A stretch of DNA of 5,952 nt from Nonlabens sp. (GCA_030731685.1 JANQTO010000368.1:6728-12679), one strand, 5' to 3'; shown: positions 1 to 5,915, counted from the first letter of the stretch. Numbers and translations: made by a program. Notes: a model not told the origin generated them from the sequence alone.

Positions 1-586
1 TCTTTATGTCATTAAAGTCTCGTCCATCTTTTAAAATCAATCGTCTAAAATCTACTGAAATTAGGCTGAATAGAGCGGTCAGGAATAAAAGTCCAATTGC
101 AGCTAAAACTCCGTTACCAATTGGAAATACATTTTTTTTTCCGAGAAAGAATGGAATGAAATCGGTCAAAAAAAGTAAATTCCAAACAACTATTGCTCCA
201 ATTGCAAAACCTTTTTTGATTGGAAATACTCCTTTTAATTGTTTCTCAATTATTGTTTTGTCAATTTTTTGTTCAGTTGCATTTTGATTATTTAAAAATC
301 CGGTTTCTTTAATTTGTTGAACAACAGAGTTTGGGTCTTTAAAAGTCCAAAAAATTACTCGCCCATTATAGTTAGCAACTTTATGATTTATTTTTATTCC
401 TTGACCAAGTATTGGAATCATCGTGTAAGGTTCGATTGAAATAATGTCTGATGCTTGAAAAGTCAAATTTCCGATAATCGAAGCGTTTAACTCCAATCTG
501 TCTTTATTCACTTTTAAAGTCGCAAATGGAAATGTAGCATTAGCCATTCCAATTCTTGCACCACCTGTTAATTGTAATTCATTCAT
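1..586 (-). CDS. Two-helix membrane protein with N-terminal PH-like region (partial, C-terminus off the left edge)
   Basis: The minus strand is open without a stop from an ATG at 586 to the window edge, giving 195 residues; the end of the gene is not in the window. Residues 1-100 look soluble and beta-rich, with TFPFATLKV near 18, IEPY at 51-54 and VIFWTF at 77-82. This resembles bacterial PH-like domains, but that is recollection of pattern, not a search. Residues 101-118 are polar and charged. Two hydrophobic helices follow at about 126-148 and 154-177, and residues 180-195 are basic and cytosolic in character. Both helices are preceded by VFPI. The function is unknown; a membrane-anchored sensor or scaffold is possible. 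The gene starts 42 bases after the rlmF stop and could be co-transcribed with it, but a possible own promoter lies at 619-651. G+C is about 31 percent, clearly below its neighbours. I chose ATG 586 because an in-frame Met follows only at residue 14, inside the apparent domain. Confidence 0.8.
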   Translation of the reverse strand, partial: MNELQLTGGARIGMANATFPFATLKVNKDRLELNASIIGNLTFQASDIISIEPYTMIPILGQGIKINHKVANYNGRVIFWTFKDPNSVVQQIKETGFLNNQNATEQKIDKTIIEKQLKGVFPIKKGFAIGAIVVWNLLFLTDFIPFFLGKKNVFPIGNGVLAAIGLLFLTALFSLISVDFRRLILKDGRDFNDIK

Positions 587-618
587 TTTGCTTTTGGTCA
601 ATTTTTCTATATGCACTA

Positions 619-651
619 CAAATACTATCTACTTCTTAAACTTCCACGCAA
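619..651 (-). promoter_or_regulatory. Possible promoter of the left-edge membrane protein gene
   Basis: Reading on the minus strand, TTG (651-649) is followed after 21 bases by TAGTATTTG (627-619). This is the Bacteroidota pattern TTG / TAnnTTTG with one extra base inside the -7 element. It overlaps the last codons of rlmF and ends 32 bases before the ATG at 586. The match is imperfect, so read-through from rlmF remains possible. Confidence 0.25.
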
Positions 652-1462
652 TAAACCTACTTTTCTTATTGCCACTTTCCATAGGAACAATATGATAAAT
701 CGCTCCAGCTTTTGTGAGTTGTTTTTCAAGGGGTTTTAAGTGCTGGCTTTTTGAAACCAGGCTTGTAAACCAGCCTACTTGGTCTTTAAACTGGACACTT
801 TCTTTAATCATGCGTTTTATAAAGAGTGCCTCGCCGCCGTTACAATAAAGTTCGTGTGACACGCCCGAAAAGTTCCTGCCGTTTTCTACGGTTCCTAAGT
901 TGCGCTGCTTTTTGAGATTTGCTTTGTCGGCTTCTTCTTTACTTGCGTAAAAAGGTGGATTGCACATGGTAAAGTCGTAAAACTCACCGTCGAGAATCAT
1001 ATCTTTAAGAATGTTGCTGCGGTCAGCTTGATGTCTTATGGTAATTGCATCGTTTTTTGCCGTATTGTCTACCGCATGGTTAAAGCTTGTTTCGTCAACG
1101 TCAGTCCCAACCATTTCATAATTGTAAATGGCATTTCCCAGAATCGGATAAATGGCGCTTGCTCCACAACCTATATCCAGTCCTTTTTTAGCTTTCTTGC
1201 CTACAAGGTCAGCGATGTGATGCAGGTAGTCTGCACGACCAGGAATAGGTGGATAGAGCGTGTTAGGCGGCAATTTCCAGTAACGTATGTTGTAGTGGTG
1301 CTTTAACAAAGCCGTATTGAATTCCAAAATGGAGGCAGCTTTACTAAAATCTATAGAATGCGCGCCAGTTTCTAGCGTAATTAAATGGCTCTCGAGCGCA
1401 GGATGCGTTTTTGCAAGTTTTACAAAATCGTAACCGTAGCGATGTATATTTCTTTGATGCAT
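629..1462 (-). CDS. rlmF: 23S rRNA (adenine(1618)-N(6))-methyltransferase RlmF
   Basis: The 277-residue product matches the RlmF (YbiN) family, which transfers a methyl group from S-adenosylmethionine to N6 of A1618 (E. coli numbering) in 23S rRNA, in the cytoplasm. The N-terminus MHQRNIHRYGYDF is the characteristic family opening. The Rossmann-like SAM-binding motif is LDIGCGAS at 95-102, an acidic motif VGTDVD lies at 118-123, and the amino-methyltransferase motif IV NPPF is at 168-171. The stretch NGGEALFIKRMI at 208-219 is also typical. The length is slightly below the E. coli protein (about 308 residues) and shows no sign of damage. The ATG at 1462 gives the conserved N-terminus. A TACCTTTG element ends four bases before that ATG, so the transcript may have almost no leader. 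The gene lies downstream of a Lacal_2735-family gene on the same strand (103-base gap). Confidence 0.93.
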   Translation of the reverse strand: MHQRNIHRYGYDFVKLAKTHPALESHLITLETGAHSIDFSKAASILEFNTALLKHHYNIRYWKLPPNTLYPPIPGRADYLHHIADLVGKKAKKGLDIGCGASAIYPILGNAIYNYEMVGTDVDETSFNHAVDNTAKNDAITIRHQADRSNILKDMILDGEFYDFTMCNPPFYASKEEADKANLKKQRNLGTVENGRNFSGVSHELYCNGGEALFIKRMIKESVQFKDQVGWFTSLVSKSQHLKPLEKQLTKAGAIYHIVPMESGNKKSRFIAWKFKK

Positions 1463-1466
1463 CCTG

Positions 1467-1474
1467 CAAAGGTA
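1467..1474 (-). promoter_or_regulatory. Bacteroidota-type -7 element ahead of rlmF
   Basis: The minus strand reads TACCTTTG, a perfect match to TAnnTTTG, followed by CAGG and then the rlmF ATG. No TTG is seen at the expected -33 distance. If it is used, transcription would begin at or within a few bases of the start codon, giving a leaderless or nearly leaderless mRNA. Confidence 0.45.
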
Positions 1475-1486
1475 ATTCAGTTACGC

Positions 1487-1517
1487 ACCTATAGCCATAT
1501 ATAGGTTAAGAATAGGT
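1487..1517. repeat. Short inverted and direct repeat upstream of rlmF
   Basis: ACCTATA (1487-1493) and TATAGGT (1500-1506) form a perfect 7-base inverted repeat with a 6-base loop. A further ATAGGT at 1512-1517 repeats the right arm in direct orientation, 11 bases on. It lies just upstream of the rlmF -7 element, where an operator would sit. No T-tract follows on either strand, so it is not an obvious terminator. Confidence 0.4.
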
Positions 1518-1565
1518 CACTAACTAAGCTTGCAAGAAGCAATTTGCCTTGAAAAGACAGTCGAT

Positions 1566-1736
1566 TTACTTCTTAACCAGTTTGTCTATTTGGTTTGCGA
1601 TGTCGTTTGCTTTCGCGAAAGCGTCATCACTAGCAGCCCTATTAGATGTAGAAAGCTTGTGGTAGGTAGCCATCAATTTTGCATATTCTTCCTGTAGTTT
1701 CTCTACTTCACTCTTCTTTTTGAATAATCCGAACAT
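1566..1736 (-). CDS. Lacal_2735 family small protein
   Basis: From the ATG at 1736 this encodes 56 residues beginning MFGLFKKKSEVEKL, the hallmark start of the Lacal_2735 family, a small uncharacterised protein family of flavobacteria. After the short hydrophobic and basic N-terminus the rest is a charged helical region with HKLSTSNRAASDDAF in the middle and a lysine-rich end. No signal peptide or catalytic motif is visible, and the function is unknown; a cytoplasmic or membrane-peripheral coiled-coil protein is an inference. A longer reading from an ATG at 1769 adds 11 residues (MYITDLDLKHV), which I reject because the family begins at MFGLF. The codons for AFAKA contain the palindrome GCTTTCGCGAAAGC (1609-1622). 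It is transcribed towards rlmF and away from the helicase gene. Confidence 0.85.
   Translation of the reverse strand: MFGLFKKKSEVEKLQEEYAKLMATYHKLSTSNRAASDDAFAKANDIANQIDKLVKK
1609..1622. repeat. 14-base palindrome GCTTTCGCGAAAGC, coding copy
   Basis: This is a perfect palindrome inside the Lacal_2735-family gene, where it encodes Ala-Phe-Ala-Lys-Ala. The flanking bases do not extend the symmetry. The same 14 bases form the core of the intergenic palindrome at 3360-3379. Confidence 0.9.
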
Positions 1737-1815
1737 AACGTGTTTTAAGTCTAAGTCGGTAATATACATGATGATTACACTATATCGGCTGTACTTTCAT
1801 GAGTAATTAAAGGTT

Positions 1816-1827
1816 TCAGGTACCTGA
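1816..1827. repeat. 12-base palindrome TCAGGTACCTGA in the divergent intergenic region
   Basis: This perfect palindrome lies between the divergent Lacal_2735-family and helicase genes, about 80 bases upstream of the first and 146 upstream of the second. Its position and symmetry suit a dimeric regulator's operator, but a single 12-base palindrome in a window this size can occur by chance. The rest of 1737-1973 shows only the -7 element of the helicase gene and no open frame of note. Confidence 0.4.
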
Positions 1828-1951
1828 TTCATTAAGTTTTAAGGATAGTATGGCAAGTAAATGTCGTCACCTTACGTTAAAAAAAGTCCGTGTTCCATAA
1901 TCTATCAGCGCAGCGGTCTTAAGTCCATACACGCCACTACATATTTAAAGG

Positions 1952-1959
1952 TATCTTTG
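1952..1959 (+). promoter_or_regulatory. Bacteroidota-type -7 element of the helicase gene
   Basis: TATCTTTG matches TAnnTTTG exactly and is followed by C, as is common in flavobacteria. It lies 14 bases before the helicase ATG at 1974, implying a very short leader. No TTG is seen at the usual -33 spacing. Confidence 0.6.
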
Positions 1960-1973
1960 CAAAAATTTTGAGC

Positions 1974-3323
1974 ATGAAGTTATTTACCGACCTGAACCTT
2001 AAAACGCCGTTGTTAAACGGTTTAGAAGACCTAGGGTTTAAAGAAATGACACCTATACAGGAGTCGGCTTTTCCTGTAATTTTATCGGGTAAGGACATGG
2101 TAGGTATCGCGCAGACTGGTACCGGTAAAACACTGGGCTACATGTTGCCATTGCTACACGAGCTCAAATTTTCAGAACAAGTTGATCCACGTATTTTGGT
2201 GCTTGTACCTACGCGAGAACTTGTGGTTCAAGTGGTAGATAACATTAATGAATACGCAAAATACCTGAACCTGCGTACGCTGGGTATTTATGGTGGCGTA
2301 AACATTAACACACACAAGCGCGAGGTTGCCGCAGGTGTTGACATTATAGTTGCAACACCAGGTAGACTGTACGATTTGCTTGTTTCACAGACCTTGAAAT
2401 TAAAGTACTGTAAAAAAGTGGTAATAGATGAGGTGGACGTCATGCTGGATTTAGGATTTAGGTTTCAGCTTACCAATATATTTGACCACTTGCCGCAAAA
2501 ACGCCAGAACATCATGTTTAGTGCAACGATGACAGACCAGATTGCCGATTTCATTCAGCACTATTTCTACAATCCAGAAACCGTTTCTATTGCAGTTAGT
2601 GGAACACGACTGGAAAACATAGACCAAACCTGTTATCCAGTAGAAAACTTTTATACAAAAGCAAACCTGCTCATGGACTTGCTTACTGATGAGGAAGAAT
2701 TTAAAAAAGTACTTGTCTTTGTAGGTAATAAAAAAGATGCTGACCGCTTGCACGAGGCCATGTCGCCGCAACTAGGTAAAGCGATGGCTGTGATTCATTC
2801 TAATAAGACACAAAATTACCGTTTACGCTCCATAGAGCTTTTTGATTCTGGAATCTGTCGCGTTTTAGTTTCTACAGACGTCATGGCTCGCGGACTGGAT
2901 TTAGACCAGATTTCGCACGTTATTAATATGGACGTGCCAGCATTTCCAGAGAATTATATGCACCGTATAGGTCGTACAGGTAGAGCTTTACACCGCGGTA
3001 AAACCATTATGTTCTATACAAATAAGGAGCAAGATAATAAGGAGCGCATCGAGCAGCTCATGGACTATAAAATCCCCGAACTGCCATTTCCAGATGAAGT
3101 AGAAGTATCCACAGAACTCACTGCAGACGAGCGACCTGTGGTGCGCGAGCTGTTCAACCCGCATAAGAAGGTTGAAGATGAACGTGGTGCATCGTTCCAC
3201 GAGAAAAAGGATAAGAACAAAAAAGAAAATCAGGGCGGTAGTTATCGCAGGGAAATTGCCAAGAAATACAAGAAACCGAAGACCCGAGGCGATAAAAAGG
3301 TAAATAACCGTAAGAAGAAATAA
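1974..3323 (+). CDS. DEAD-box family ATP-dependent RNA helicase (DEVD variant)
   Basis: The 449-residue cytoplasmic RNA helicase carries the full motif set: Q-motif region with TPIQ at 26-29, Walker A AQTGTGKT at 46-53, PTREL at 79-83, TPGR at 128-131, motif II DEVD at 152-155, SAT at 183-185, motif V STDVMARGLDL at 300-310, and HRIGRTGR at 330-337. These give the two RecA-like domains (about 1-205 and 215-365) that unwind or remodel RNA using ATP. From about 395 the tail is highly charged and lysine-rich, ending NNRKKK, as in RNA-binding tails of ribosome-assembly or cold-adaptation helicases. Motif II has Val in place of the usual Ala, but the catalytic Asp-Glu is kept. A TTG two codons upstream (1968) could also start the frame, but ATG 1974 is preferred, 14 bases after a good -7 element. 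It appears monocistronic. The exact paralogue (RhlE-, CsdA- or DbpA-like) cannot be assigned. Confidence 0.93.
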   Translation: MKLFTDLNLKTPLLNGLEDLGFKEMTPIQESAFPVILSGKDMVGIAQTGTGKTLGYMLPLLHELKFSEQVDPRILVLVPTRELVVQVVDNINEYAKYLNLRTLGIYGGVNINTHKREVAAGVDIIVATPGRLYDLLVSQTLKLKYCKKVVIDEVDVMLDLGFRFQLTNIFDHLPQKRQNIMFSATMTDQIADFIQHYFYNPETVSIAVSGTRLENIDQTCYPVENFYTKANLLMDLLTDEEEFKKVLVFVGNKKDADRLHEAMSPQLGKAMAVIHSNKTQNYRLRSIELFDSGICRVLVSTDVMARGLDLDQISHVINMDVPAFPENYMHRIGRTGRALHRGKTIMFYTNKEQDNKERIEQLMDYKIPELPFPDEVEVSTELTADERPVVRELFNPHKKVEDERGASFHEKKDKNKKENQGGSYRREIAKKYKKPKTRGDKKVNNRKKK

Positions 3324-3353
3324 TAATTTTCATAGCGTAAATTATTGATTTTT
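3322..3353 (+). terminator. AT-rich inverted repeat after the helicase gene, possible terminator
   Basis: AATAATTT (3322-3329) and AAATTATT (3339-3346) are perfect 8-base arms around a 9-base loop. The left arm overlaps the helicase stop codon, and GATTTTT follows the right arm. The stem is entirely A/T, so it would be a weak intrinsic terminator. The GC-rich palindrome just downstream may contribute instead. Confidence 0.35.
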
Positions 3354-3359
3354 AAAGAG

Positions 3360-3379
3360 TACGCTTTCGCGAAAGCGTA
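3360..3379. repeat. 20-base perfect palindrome TACGCTTTCGCGAAAGCGTA
   Basis: This is a perfect 20-base palindrome in the 183-base gap between the helicase and OmpH-like genes. As RNA it could fold into an 8-base stem with a CGCG loop, but no T-tract follows, so it is not a standard terminator. The 14-base core is repeated exactly inside the Lacal_2735-family gene at 1609-1622, which points to a sequence-specific DNA site or dispersed repeat. A smaller hairpin, ACCAT/ATGGT (3416-3428), lies downstream in the same gap. Confidence 0.85.
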
Positions 3380-3480
3380 ATATTCACAAGCAGGCCGTCA
3401 CAAATAAATCAATGTACCATAAAATGGTCTGATTGTTGAAATACCGGTGGCATAACATAGCAAAATCGCAGATAGTTGTT

Positions 3481-3488
3481 TATCTTGC
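3481..3488 (+). promoter_or_regulatory. Possible -7 element of the ompH-like gene
   Basis: TATCTTGC lies 18 bases upstream of the ATG at 3507. It resembles the helicase gene's TATCTTTGC with one T missing. No TTG lies at the proper -33 distance. The position is right, the match imperfect. Confidence 0.35.
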
Positions 3489-3506
3489 GCGCTTTAAATT
3501 TAAGAA

Positions 3507-3995
3507 ATGAAAAAGATTTTATTCGTTATTATGATGGTTGCCAGCACAGTTGCAATGGCACAAACTGGGTATGTAAATTCACAAGCTCTTATAGGCGATA
3601 TGCCAGAGGTTGCAAAGGCCGATGAGTCGTTGAAACAACTCGCTACGAGACTTCAAGCCGATGTTGCAAAACGTGAGGAAAATGCAAAGCAAAAAATGGA
3701 AGAACTTGCTTATGAAATGCAGGCTCCTAAGGTAACTCCAGAGCGTCAGCAAGAAATAAGATTGCTGGCACAAGAAATTGAGAAAGAAGTAACAAATGCT
3801 AACAAACTATCGGAACTAGAACTTGCTTCAAAAAGAAATGAACTTCTTGAGCCAGTTTACAAAAAAGTAAACGACGCTATTGCTGCCATTGCTAAAAAAC
3901 GTGGTATGAAGGTAGTTGTGGACATAAGCGCAATTTTATATGCAGACGAAGACTTAGACCTAACAGCGGACGTGCGCAAAGAATTAGGACTTTAG
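3507..3995 (+). CDS. OmpH/Skp family periplasmic chaperone
   Basis: The 162-residue protein begins with a Sec signal peptide: basic MKK, hydrophobic core ILFVIMMVASTV, and an AMA site giving likely cleavage between Ala18 and Gln19. The mature part opens GYVNSQALIGDMPE, typical of the OmpH/Skp fold, followed by a long charged helical stretch (about 35-115) that would form the coiled-coil tentacles. The C-terminus returns to the beta body (MKVVVDISAILYADEDLDLT). Skp-like proteins trimerise in the periplasm and hold unfolded outer-membrane proteins for the BAM machinery. In many Bacteroidota such genes lie next to bamA; here the gene stands alone, with its own terminator at 4018-4050. The ATG follows AAGAA, a weak ribosome site at best. 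The family assignment is firm; the client proteins are unknown. Confidence 0.9.
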   Translation: MKKILFVIMMVASTVAMAQTGYVNSQALIGDMPEVAKADESLKQLATRLQADVAKREENAKQKMEELAYEMQAPKVTPERQQEIRLLAQEIEKEVTNANKLSELELASKRNELLEPVYKKVNDAIAAIAKKRGMKVVVDISAILYADEDLDLTADVRKELGL

Positions 3996-4017
3996 TATAT
4001 CTCATAAATCTTATTAC

Positions 4018-4050
4018 TGAGGCTGCCAGAAATGGCAGCCTTATTTATTT
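4018..4050 (+). terminator. Intrinsic terminator of the ompH-like gene
   Basis: GGCTGCCA (4021-4028) and TGGCAGCC (4033-4040) pair perfectly around a GAAA tetraloop. Three further pairs (including one G-U) extend the stem to 11 bases, from 4018 to 4043. TTATTTATTT follows from 4041. It lies 22 bases past the ompH-like stop and isolates that gene from the SulP operon. Confidence 0.9.
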
Positions 4051-4295
4051 CATGGTACTACAATTAATTTTATATTTGAAGGATAGTGTTACTATCATAT
4101 TTGCAAGCAAAACTGAAAGTTTGATAGAATAGGCTTTTACCGGAATACATTAATGGGTATATGCAGTTTGCAACCGTTGCCAGAAAAGGTTTGCTTGTAT
4201 TGTTGCCCAATCTTGTTTTGGGTAGTTGCTTATTTGAAAATACGCTTTAATGCGATCATAACACTCTTTACGCGTGCTTAACCCTATTATTACAT
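4051..4295 (+). promoter_or_regulatory. Upstream region of the SulP operon with candidate promoter and inverted repeats
   Basis: This 245-base stretch lies between the terminator and the SulP ATG. TTG (4076-4078), 17 bases, then CATATTTG (4096-4103) approximates the Bacteroidota promoter with one mismatch. TATATTTG (4071-4078) is a perfect -7 match but lacks a -33 TTG. A 6-base inverted repeat, GATAGT (4082-4087) and ACTATC (4091-4096) with a 3-base spacer, sits between -33 and -7, where a repressor or activator could bind. Starting here would leave a leader of roughly 185 bases, containing the inverted repeat CCCAA/TTGGG (4206-4222) and a 42-codon frame (4153-4281). No RNA gene or known riboswitch is recognised. 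Confidence 0.4.
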
Positions 4296-5915
4296 ATGAA
4301 TAGTTCCAATCCTTTTAAAAATTTTAAAGCAGATATACCAGCAAGTGTCGTTGTCTTTTTCGTTGCATTACCGCTTTGTTTAGGTATAGCACTAGCCAGT
4401 GGCGCGCCTTTATTTTCAGGTGTTATCGCCGGCATTATAGGTGGTGTCGTTGTGGGTGCGATTAGTAAATCGCCACTTGGTGTTAGTGGACCTGCAGCAG
4501 GACTTGCGGCAATTGTTTTGAGTGCCATATCTACCCTAGGTAGTTTTGAAAATCTACTTGCTGCCATAGTTCTCGCTGGAGTGATACAAGTTGTTTTAGG
4601 TTTTGCAAGAGCAGGAATCATCGGTTATTATTTTCCATCTTCCGTAATTAAGGGAATGCTCACGGCCATAGGAATCATCATTATTCTAAAGCAAATTCCG
4701 CACTTCTTCGGTTATGACAAAGACCCGGAAGGTGACATGGCCTTTTTTCAAGTAGATGGTGAAAACACCTTTTCTGAAATTATAAATGCTGTGAATTTTG
4801 TAAGTCCAGGAGCTACACTCATAGGAGTCATTGCACTTTTGGTTTTATTGTTTTGGAGTTCTGTATTATCTAAGAAGGCAAGGATATTTCAGTTAGTACA
4901 AGGACCGCTTGCCGTAGTCGTACTAGGGATTTTATACTATACGTTTACTGTGGGCAATTCCACTCTAGGAATCGCAACAGAACATTTAGTGAATGTGCCA
5001 GTGCCTAAAGGTATAGACAGTTTTTTAGGGCAATTCACGTTTCCTAATTTTAGCGCGCTATCAAATCCTAACGTATTGCTTACAGGCTTCACTATTGCAC
5101 TGGTTGCAAGTTTAGAAACGTTGCTTTGTGTGGAGGCGACAGACAAGTTAGACCCATTAAAGCGAGTGACGCCTACTAATAGAGAACTTATAGCACAAGG
5201 AGTAGGTAATGTATGCTCAGGACTCATAGGCGGTTTGCCTATCACACAAGTTATAGTGCGCAGTAGTGCAAACATACAGTCTGGTGGACGTACAAAAATG
5301 TCAGCAATATTGCATGGTGGTTTGTTATTGATATCGGTGATTACGATACCGTTTTTGTTGAATAAGATTCCGTATTCTGTTCTTGCTGCGATATTATTAG
5401 TGGTAGGTTACAAGCTTGCAAAACCAGAACTGTTTGTAAAAATGTTTAAAGAAGGCTGGATGCAATTTGTGCCATTTATGGTTACTGTTGTAGCTATAGT
5501 GTTTACGGACTTGCTGGTAGGTATAGGTCTAGGACTTGCCGTAGGTATCCTTATTACATTATTCAAGTCGTTTCAAAATTCCCATTTCTTGCACAAACAA
5601 GAAGTGAGCGATGGCAAAACAACAATAAACATGACTCTTGCCGAGGAAGTGACCTTTTTCAATAAGGCGACGATATTACAGGAGCTTGATAGCCTGCCTA
5701 GAGATTCATTTTTAACATTAGACGTGCGTAAAACAGTTTATCTGGATTATGACGTGATAGAAATACTCGAAGACTTTATCTTTAAAGCTGGAAATAGAAA
5801 TATAAACATCAAATTAATAAGTGAACGAGGAGTTGTAGAAAATCCAGAAAGTTTCGTTCAATTTTTTAAAACCAACCCTAAAATAAAAGACGACGCATAT
5901 GAAAGCACATACTAG
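4296..5915 (+). CDS. SulP family inorganic anion transporter, probable bicarbonate transporter
   Basis: The 539-residue inner-membrane protein belongs to the SulP/SLC26 family, which carries anions such as bicarbonate or sulfate, often with Na+ or H+. Hydrophobic segments run from about residue 15 to 425, consistent with the 14-segment fold. SGPAAGL at 64-70 and GGLPITQVIVRSSAN at 312-326 are family signatures, and Glu274 in SLETLL sits where BicA, as I recall, has its Na+-binding acid. Residues 440-510 (INMTLAEEVTFFNKATI through the DYDVIEI region at 484-490) form a C-terminal STAS-like regulatory domain. The substrate cannot be read from sequence alone. The overlapping carbonic anhydrase gene, and the known fusion of related SulP proteins to carbonic anhydrase, favour bicarbonate. 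The ATG at 4296 gives the expected short cytosolic N-terminus (MNSSNPFKNFKADIPAS). No Shine-Dalgarno is seen. Confidence 0.93.
   Translation: MNSSNPFKNFKADIPASVVVFFVALPLCLGIALASGAPLFSGVIAGIIGGVVVGAISKSPLGVSGPAAGLAAIVLSAISTLGSFENLLAAIVLAGVIQVVLGFARAGIIGYYFPSSVIKGMLTAIGIIIILKQIPHFFGYDKDPEGDMAFFQVDGENTFSEIINAVNFVSPGATLIGVIALLVLLFWSSVLSKKARIFQLVQGPLAVVVLGILYYTFTVGNSTLGIATEHLVNVPVPKGIDSFLGQFTFPNFSALSNPNVLLTGFTIALVASLETLLCVEATDKLDPLKRVTPTNRELIAQGVGNVCSGLIGGLPITQVIVRSSANIQSGGRTKMSAILHGGLLLISVITIPFLLNKIPYSVLAAILLVVGYKLAKPELFVKMFKEGWMQFVPFMVTVVAIVFTDLLVGIGLGLAVGILITLFKSFQNSHFLHKQEVSDGKTTINMTLAEEVTFFNKATILQELDSLPRDSFLTLDVRKTVYLDYDVIEILEDFIFKAGNRNINIKLISERGVVENPESFVQFFKTNPKIKDDAYESTY

Noticed and set aside
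6..287. Plus-strand open frame of 93 codons at the left edge
   Set aside because: It is antisense to a well-formed minus-strand frame that is open throughout 1-586 and encodes a convincing membrane protein; the plus-strand product has no recognisable feature.
1737..1769. Longer start for the Lacal_2735-family protein at ATG 1769
   Set aside because: It adds 11 residues before MFGLFKKK, the conserved start of the family.
1846..1900. Short frame starting MASKCRHL in the divergent intergenic region
   Set aside because: Only 16 codons, with no supporting signal; compatible with chance.
1968..1973. TTG start two codons upstream of the helicase ATG
   Set aside because: ATG 1974 is a stronger start and lies at a normal distance from the TATCTTTG element.
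3360..3379. 20-base palindrome as an intrinsic terminator of the helicase gene
   Set aside because: No T-tract follows on the plus strand, and its core also occurs inside a coding region, which argues for a DNA site instead.
4153..4281. 42-codon frame as a real gene
   Set aside because: No family resemblance, no ribosome site, unusual Cys/Trp content; kept only as a possible leader peptide in the findings.
4268..4621. Minus-strand frame of 117 codons overlapping the SulP start
   Set aside because: It is antisense to the SulP transmembrane region; Ala/Pro/Thr-rich composition is typical of the shadow of such a gene.
4937..5275. Minus-strand frame of 112 codons inside the SulP gene
   Set aside because: It lies wholly within a well-supported coding region and shows no domain or signal of its own.
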